A program made the translations under genes and the position numbers. Under the pieces are notes generated by a model. The model saw only the letters and a program-made list of their open reading frames with translations, was not told the DNA's origin and did not search any database. 64,000 nt of DNA from Endomychus coccineus (Eukaryota > Arthropoda > Insecta > Coleoptera > Endomychidae): NCBI GenBank assembly GCA_958510875.1, contig CAUEHT010000002.1, forward strand, positions 1,426,001 to 1,490,000. Direction: 5' to 3'. This document shows positions 60,346-64,000 of the stretch, one piece after another. The stretch's first letter is position 1. Every line of letters starts with the position of its first letter.

Positions 60346-62094
60346 GTTTTAGTGAATATAGTCCGCCTATCTGTTCAATGTTCGAGAGAGGTCAACGAAT
60401 TCGAAATGTGATATCATCAAGACTTTATACGAATAGTTGTACCTGACATCATCATATTAGGTATTGTGGCATCCGCCTCCCTGGAGAAGACGCAAGCTCA
60501 AGTTTTGGTAGCCTCAAACTCTACTAGATCATCAATTCCACATTTCCACACCTCCATTGATCGCGTCAACCTCTCTATCTTGCTCCGCTGGCTTCATCGG
60601 ATGATACAGGGCCTCTACATGAGAAAGTGGTCTGGAGTGGTCACTTCCAGCAGATTGTCCATATGAGGAAGAAACAATGTAAGTACCAAGACAGATACCT
60701 ATGGCACACAAGCGTTGATAGCGATTTTATTGGAGAATACAGTGTCAACATGTTAATCCAATGTGGAGGCTCGTTAAAATTGGAAAATTCGGCTGTCCCC
60801 AAATTATGTGAAAAATTTATATATTTGTGCTCTCAAAATGAAGACTTTCTATTCTTTTGATCTTTTTGACAAAATACATGCCCTTCGAGTTATAGTCCTA
60901 TTGTAGATTGTTAGTCATAAAATGCATTACAGCATTTATTCATCAAGCTAGACGCTTCAGGAATTTTCAAAGGTTTTCTTACCCCCTGAACCTCGACTTG
61001 GAAATTTTACAGTTGTTTTAAGAAACGTCGGAAATATTGATTTTTGGAGAAAAGTATTGTGAACGATAAATTTGTATTTTCCGACAACAAACGATGTCTA
61101 TTTATTTTGAAATCTAATTCTTGTATATTTGTCATTTATATAATTTTTAACTCCCACTTGTTTCTTTATAAAAGGGTAAATCTTCCAAAAAAATGGTCTG
61201 GGTGAAAAAGCTGTATTATGGAGCAAAATTATTTTTGATACGTCAGAACAGTTAACTCAATAATTCTGCATATTTTTATGTTGGTGCGTTCTGATTTGCA
61301 ACTACTATCCTAGAGCCTTCAAGAACTCAAATAGCAAATTTCATAAAAATGCAATAATTTATTAATTTATTTCGGCTGCATGGACTGGACTAAGAAGATT
61401 AATTAGGACTAAGATTATCTAATCACAATGTAATTTCCTTGAAATGTTATAAAATAGTAGATATTGCCACAATTTTCTTTTAAATAACCGATTCCTCTTC
61501 TCACTACTATTGTACCTCGGCAGGGCCATTATACGCTTTTACAGTTCGGTAATACCGACGATGCAAAGTAAGTCTGCATAAGGCATAAGTTCTCCAATAA
61601 ATGACCAAATGCAAACGTTCAATCCGCTGTACATGTCTCAATGGATGAGGTTTTGTTGTTTGGCACATACCTGACTGATCTATAAATAAATACACAACAT
61701 GGCAAGTACATTATATTCAATATTATGAGGTGAGGCCCACACGCTGTGCGACACACACTATATGGTCTGAATAACTCTTTTCACAGCAACAAACAGTTTT
61801 GCAAAGCATATTGTAGAAAATCTAAAGATGATGTCATAACACTCAGAATTCATTGGATAAATGCTTGGTAGAATAGGGAGATTGAATAGAATCAGGCATA
61901 ATGAGATGAAAATTCATTCTGAACTCAATTAAAATAACTATTAAAAGTTTGATTTTAACTTATTTGATAGATAAACGGGTGTGAAGTTTCGCTTACACAA
62001 TAGCGTCTTCAAATAAATATTACAAAGTACTGATCTACTATAAAGAGATACCTGATATATAACTTGAATCATAATCTCAGGATTGATTCCATTC
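60346..62094. other. AT-rich stretch, nothing recognised
   Basis: Frames at 60466-60860 carry no motif and may belong to the repeat that starts at 60131. The rest is plain AT-rich sequence. Confidence 0.35.
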
Positions 62095-62250
62095 ATAAGA
62101 CATAATCACCCTTGTCCACTAAAAATACTATCAAAGTTCTGAGGACCTTTCGGCTACCAAATAGTCATCATCAGAATAAACTCTAGTGGATAAAGGTGAT
62201 TATTCCTTATCAATAGTGTGAACTCTTTTATCGTTCATTAGGATAGATTG
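62095..62250. mobile_element. Short foldback, family 2
   Basis: AATCACCCTTGTCCACT on the left is mirrored by AGTGGATAAAGGTGATTATT on the right. The minus strand holds CTGATGATGACTATTTGGTA then GCCGAAAGGTCC. The right end AGTGTGAACTCTTTTATCG matches the PLE terminal repeat end near 41590. Confidence 0.6.
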
Positions 62251-62354
62251 TTTTTGTAATTTTACCTAATTCGGTTTAACCCATTGAGGAATTGAACGAT
62301 AAATTGGTCACATTTATTTATTAAACTAGTAAAATCTAATTCTTAATGGTTATT

Positions 62355-62850
62355 TCATTCAAGATTGAAATGGATTTCCATCACGTAATGACTGTTTCTA
62401 TTCAATTTTAGTGATTGATGTATTGATTTTCCATCAAATGGTTCCAATAAGTGGATTCTCATAGTACCAATCAGCCAATAGATTTTCAGTATTCCTTGTA
62501 TCCTCGATTTTGTACGAAACGGTAGATGCTGCCAATATACGAGAGACATCATCTGCTTTCAAATTGATTTTCACATATAAATAATTTTGCAAAGCTATAT
62601 GGGAAGAAGTATCGGGCCCAGAATAGAGTCCTGTGTGACTCTCCGATTGACGGCAATCTTGTCGAAAAAGTATCCAATCCTTAGATACAATTCGTATCCT
62701 GTCAGCGAGATATGATCTGAACAGGTCTAATTTTCCTCAGTAAGGCTTCATGGCTAGTCATTTCGAAAGCCTTTAACAGTTCAAAGGATACGTCAACCAG
62801 TTTCTGTCGTTTTTCAATATGCTCTAAGATATGACAAGGAAAATCAAACA
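62355..62850 (-). pseudogene. Heavily decayed LINE reverse transcriptase
   Basis: Minus-strand traces: LLKAFEMTSHEALLRKIR (RT block A, like SKAFDxxxHxxLLxKL) near 62740-62800, then SHTGLYSGPD (block B remnant) near 62620, then KADDVSRILAAS (block C, xADDxxxL) near 62530. Order and spacing fit a LINE palm. No long frame. Confidence 0.6.
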
Positions 62851-63370
62851 CCTATATCAATTTTTTTTAAGTATGCTATGTCATTTGTGCCTTATTTTTT
62901 ATAGTATCAAATTGAAGCTAATATTATCAGGAGTGTATATTGAGAGTTTCATCCTCACACAAGGAGGATGAATGGGTCCTCACTTAAGAAGAAATTGAAA
63001 AAAAAGTTAAAAATACATGAGAAGTCTCAGTTTCAATTTTTTCTAAGTTTGCTATATCATTCATGCCGTATTGTATATAGGTATCAAATTGGAGCTATCA
63101 TCATCAGGAATACATACTCTAAGTTTCATTATTGCACAGATAGGTTGAATGAGTCTTTACGCGAAAAGAAATAGAAAAAAAATTAAAATTCATGTGAAAT
63201 CTAAGTTTAAGTTTTTTCTAAGTACGCTATCCCATTTCTGCTGTATTGTATCCAGCATCAAATTGAAGCTTACATCATCAGGAATGTACACTGGGAGTTT
63301 GATCATTGCTCAGAGAGGCTGAATGAGTCCTGGCGTAAAGAATTGAACCGAAAATTACAAATGTATGAGG
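62840..63370. repeat. Three-unit tandem repeat, period about 175 bp
   Basis: AAGTATGCTATGTCATTT (62869), AAGTTTGCTATATCATTC (63045) and AAGTACGCTATCCCATTT (63220) lie 176 and 175 bp apart. Each is followed by a TATCAAATTGAAGCT-like segment, ATCATCAGGA and a GAATGAGTCC-like block. Satellite-like, diverged. Confidence 0.85.
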
Positions 63371-64000
63371 CTAACTTCACACACATAGAGTTTTTAAATG
63401 AAAAAGGATATACTTATGATCTTCTCAATGATTCCCAAGAATGCAGATGATATTGATTCGTTTCGATGATGTTTTTGTGCTTATCTTGGGGACTAACTTG
63501 ATGACAGCAATTTTTGCTTTGTCTGGAAATACCTACTTTACAAAATCAGTGTGTATTATACTTCGGGGCAGTTGTACTCCCTGCAACTGTACTGCGTTTA
63601 ACGGTATCTCAACCCAGCCTGCTGAGTTTTCCAGCTGTGCTAGTAGAATGACTGTGTGACTTTATCAGGGTTAGTAGAATGAAAAAAGAAACTGTGAAGA
63701 ACATTGTCCATCGAGTCGTCATGAACAGGATGCATACTGTTAGATTTCACTGTATTCATCCTGTATATGGAATCTACTCATTGCATTTTCCTGATTCAGT
63801 TTTGTTCTATATGAGTTGAATGATAAGGTTTTTGTTTTTGTTGAATATAATATTATGACACAAGTCAAGTGACAATTTTGATATTATGACATATATTGTA
63901 AAGTTTTGCTGTTATACAAGTTTGTATTGGACCTATTTGCCTTATTCTTTCTCCCCGAGTAATCCCAGTTCCTTTTTGAACGTTTCCATTCACCGGGTAG
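63371..64000. other. Unassigned right end of window
   Basis: The frame 63441-63659 shows no recognised motif. No repeat partner was found in the window. Confidence 0.35.

Noticed and set aside
62840..63370. Possible CRISPR-like direct repeats
   Set aside because: The period is about 175 bp with whole-unit similarity and no short repeat/spacer structure; the context is eukaryotic.

Overview
This window looks like repeat-rich, AT-rich animal nuclear DNA, most likely from an insect. It has GT/AG introns, jockey/CR1-like LINEs, Penelope-like elements (PLEs), hAT and mariner-type remnants, many foldback elements and long (TA)n tracts. The species cannot be named from the sequence. No bacterial, CRISPR, rRNA or ordinary single-copy metabolic gene is visible.

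Only one multi-exon gene reads as intact. It is a four-exon gene on the minus strand (20994 down to 17097, 836 codons) with a cysteine/histidine finger, a tyrosine-recombinase catalytic domain and a Myb/SANT-like C-terminus. All three introns have consensus splice sites and matching phases. Intron 2 holds a LINE 3' end and intron 3 holds a foldback element. A second near-complete unit is a hAT transposon (35410-38262) with matching ends, a near-perfect 8-bp target duplication and a 582-codon transposase frame that is frameshifted before its dimerization domain.

Layout. 1-840: PLE GIY-YIG tail and a hammerhead ribozyme. 1860-3310: (TA)n tracts and a repeated ribozyme-like segment. 3507-13618: two copies of a ~3.2-kb unit in tandem, the second interrupted by two LINE fragments, a foldback and a truncated MITE. 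14969-17094: two foldbacks with hammerhead motifs in their arms. 17097-20994: the recombinase gene. 22700-32850: a foldback, a broken conserved protein, two decayed hAT copies and a TIR MITE. 33060-34230: (TA)n, a foldback and an inverted pair of tRNA-repeat fragments. 34250-38630: the hAT element between two blocks sharing a CTGAGCGTCC motif. 38850-41640: a PLE with inverted terminal repeats, one carrying a hammerhead and the other split by a 945-bp palindromic MITE. 42060-43915: an inverted composite with an Asp-rich ORF and a 269-bp tandem duplication. 44850-45090: transposase fragment. 49629-54130: LINE, hammerhead unit, PLE, hammerhead unit. 56200-58110: an inverted/tandem array of a 473-bp unit carrying a complete tRNA-like gene, three full copies. 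58915-63370: second LINE copy, another foldback, a LINE relic and a 175-bp tandem repeat.

The unifying theme is PLE-type terminal sequence. Hammerhead cores occur at PLE ends and in several foldbacks, often with self-complementary stem III sequences. The tRNA-bearing array is the most unusual structure: a canonical-length type I cloverleaf with an AGA anticodon, intact A and B boxes and a TTTT stop, multiplied in both orientations and tied to (TA)n tracts.
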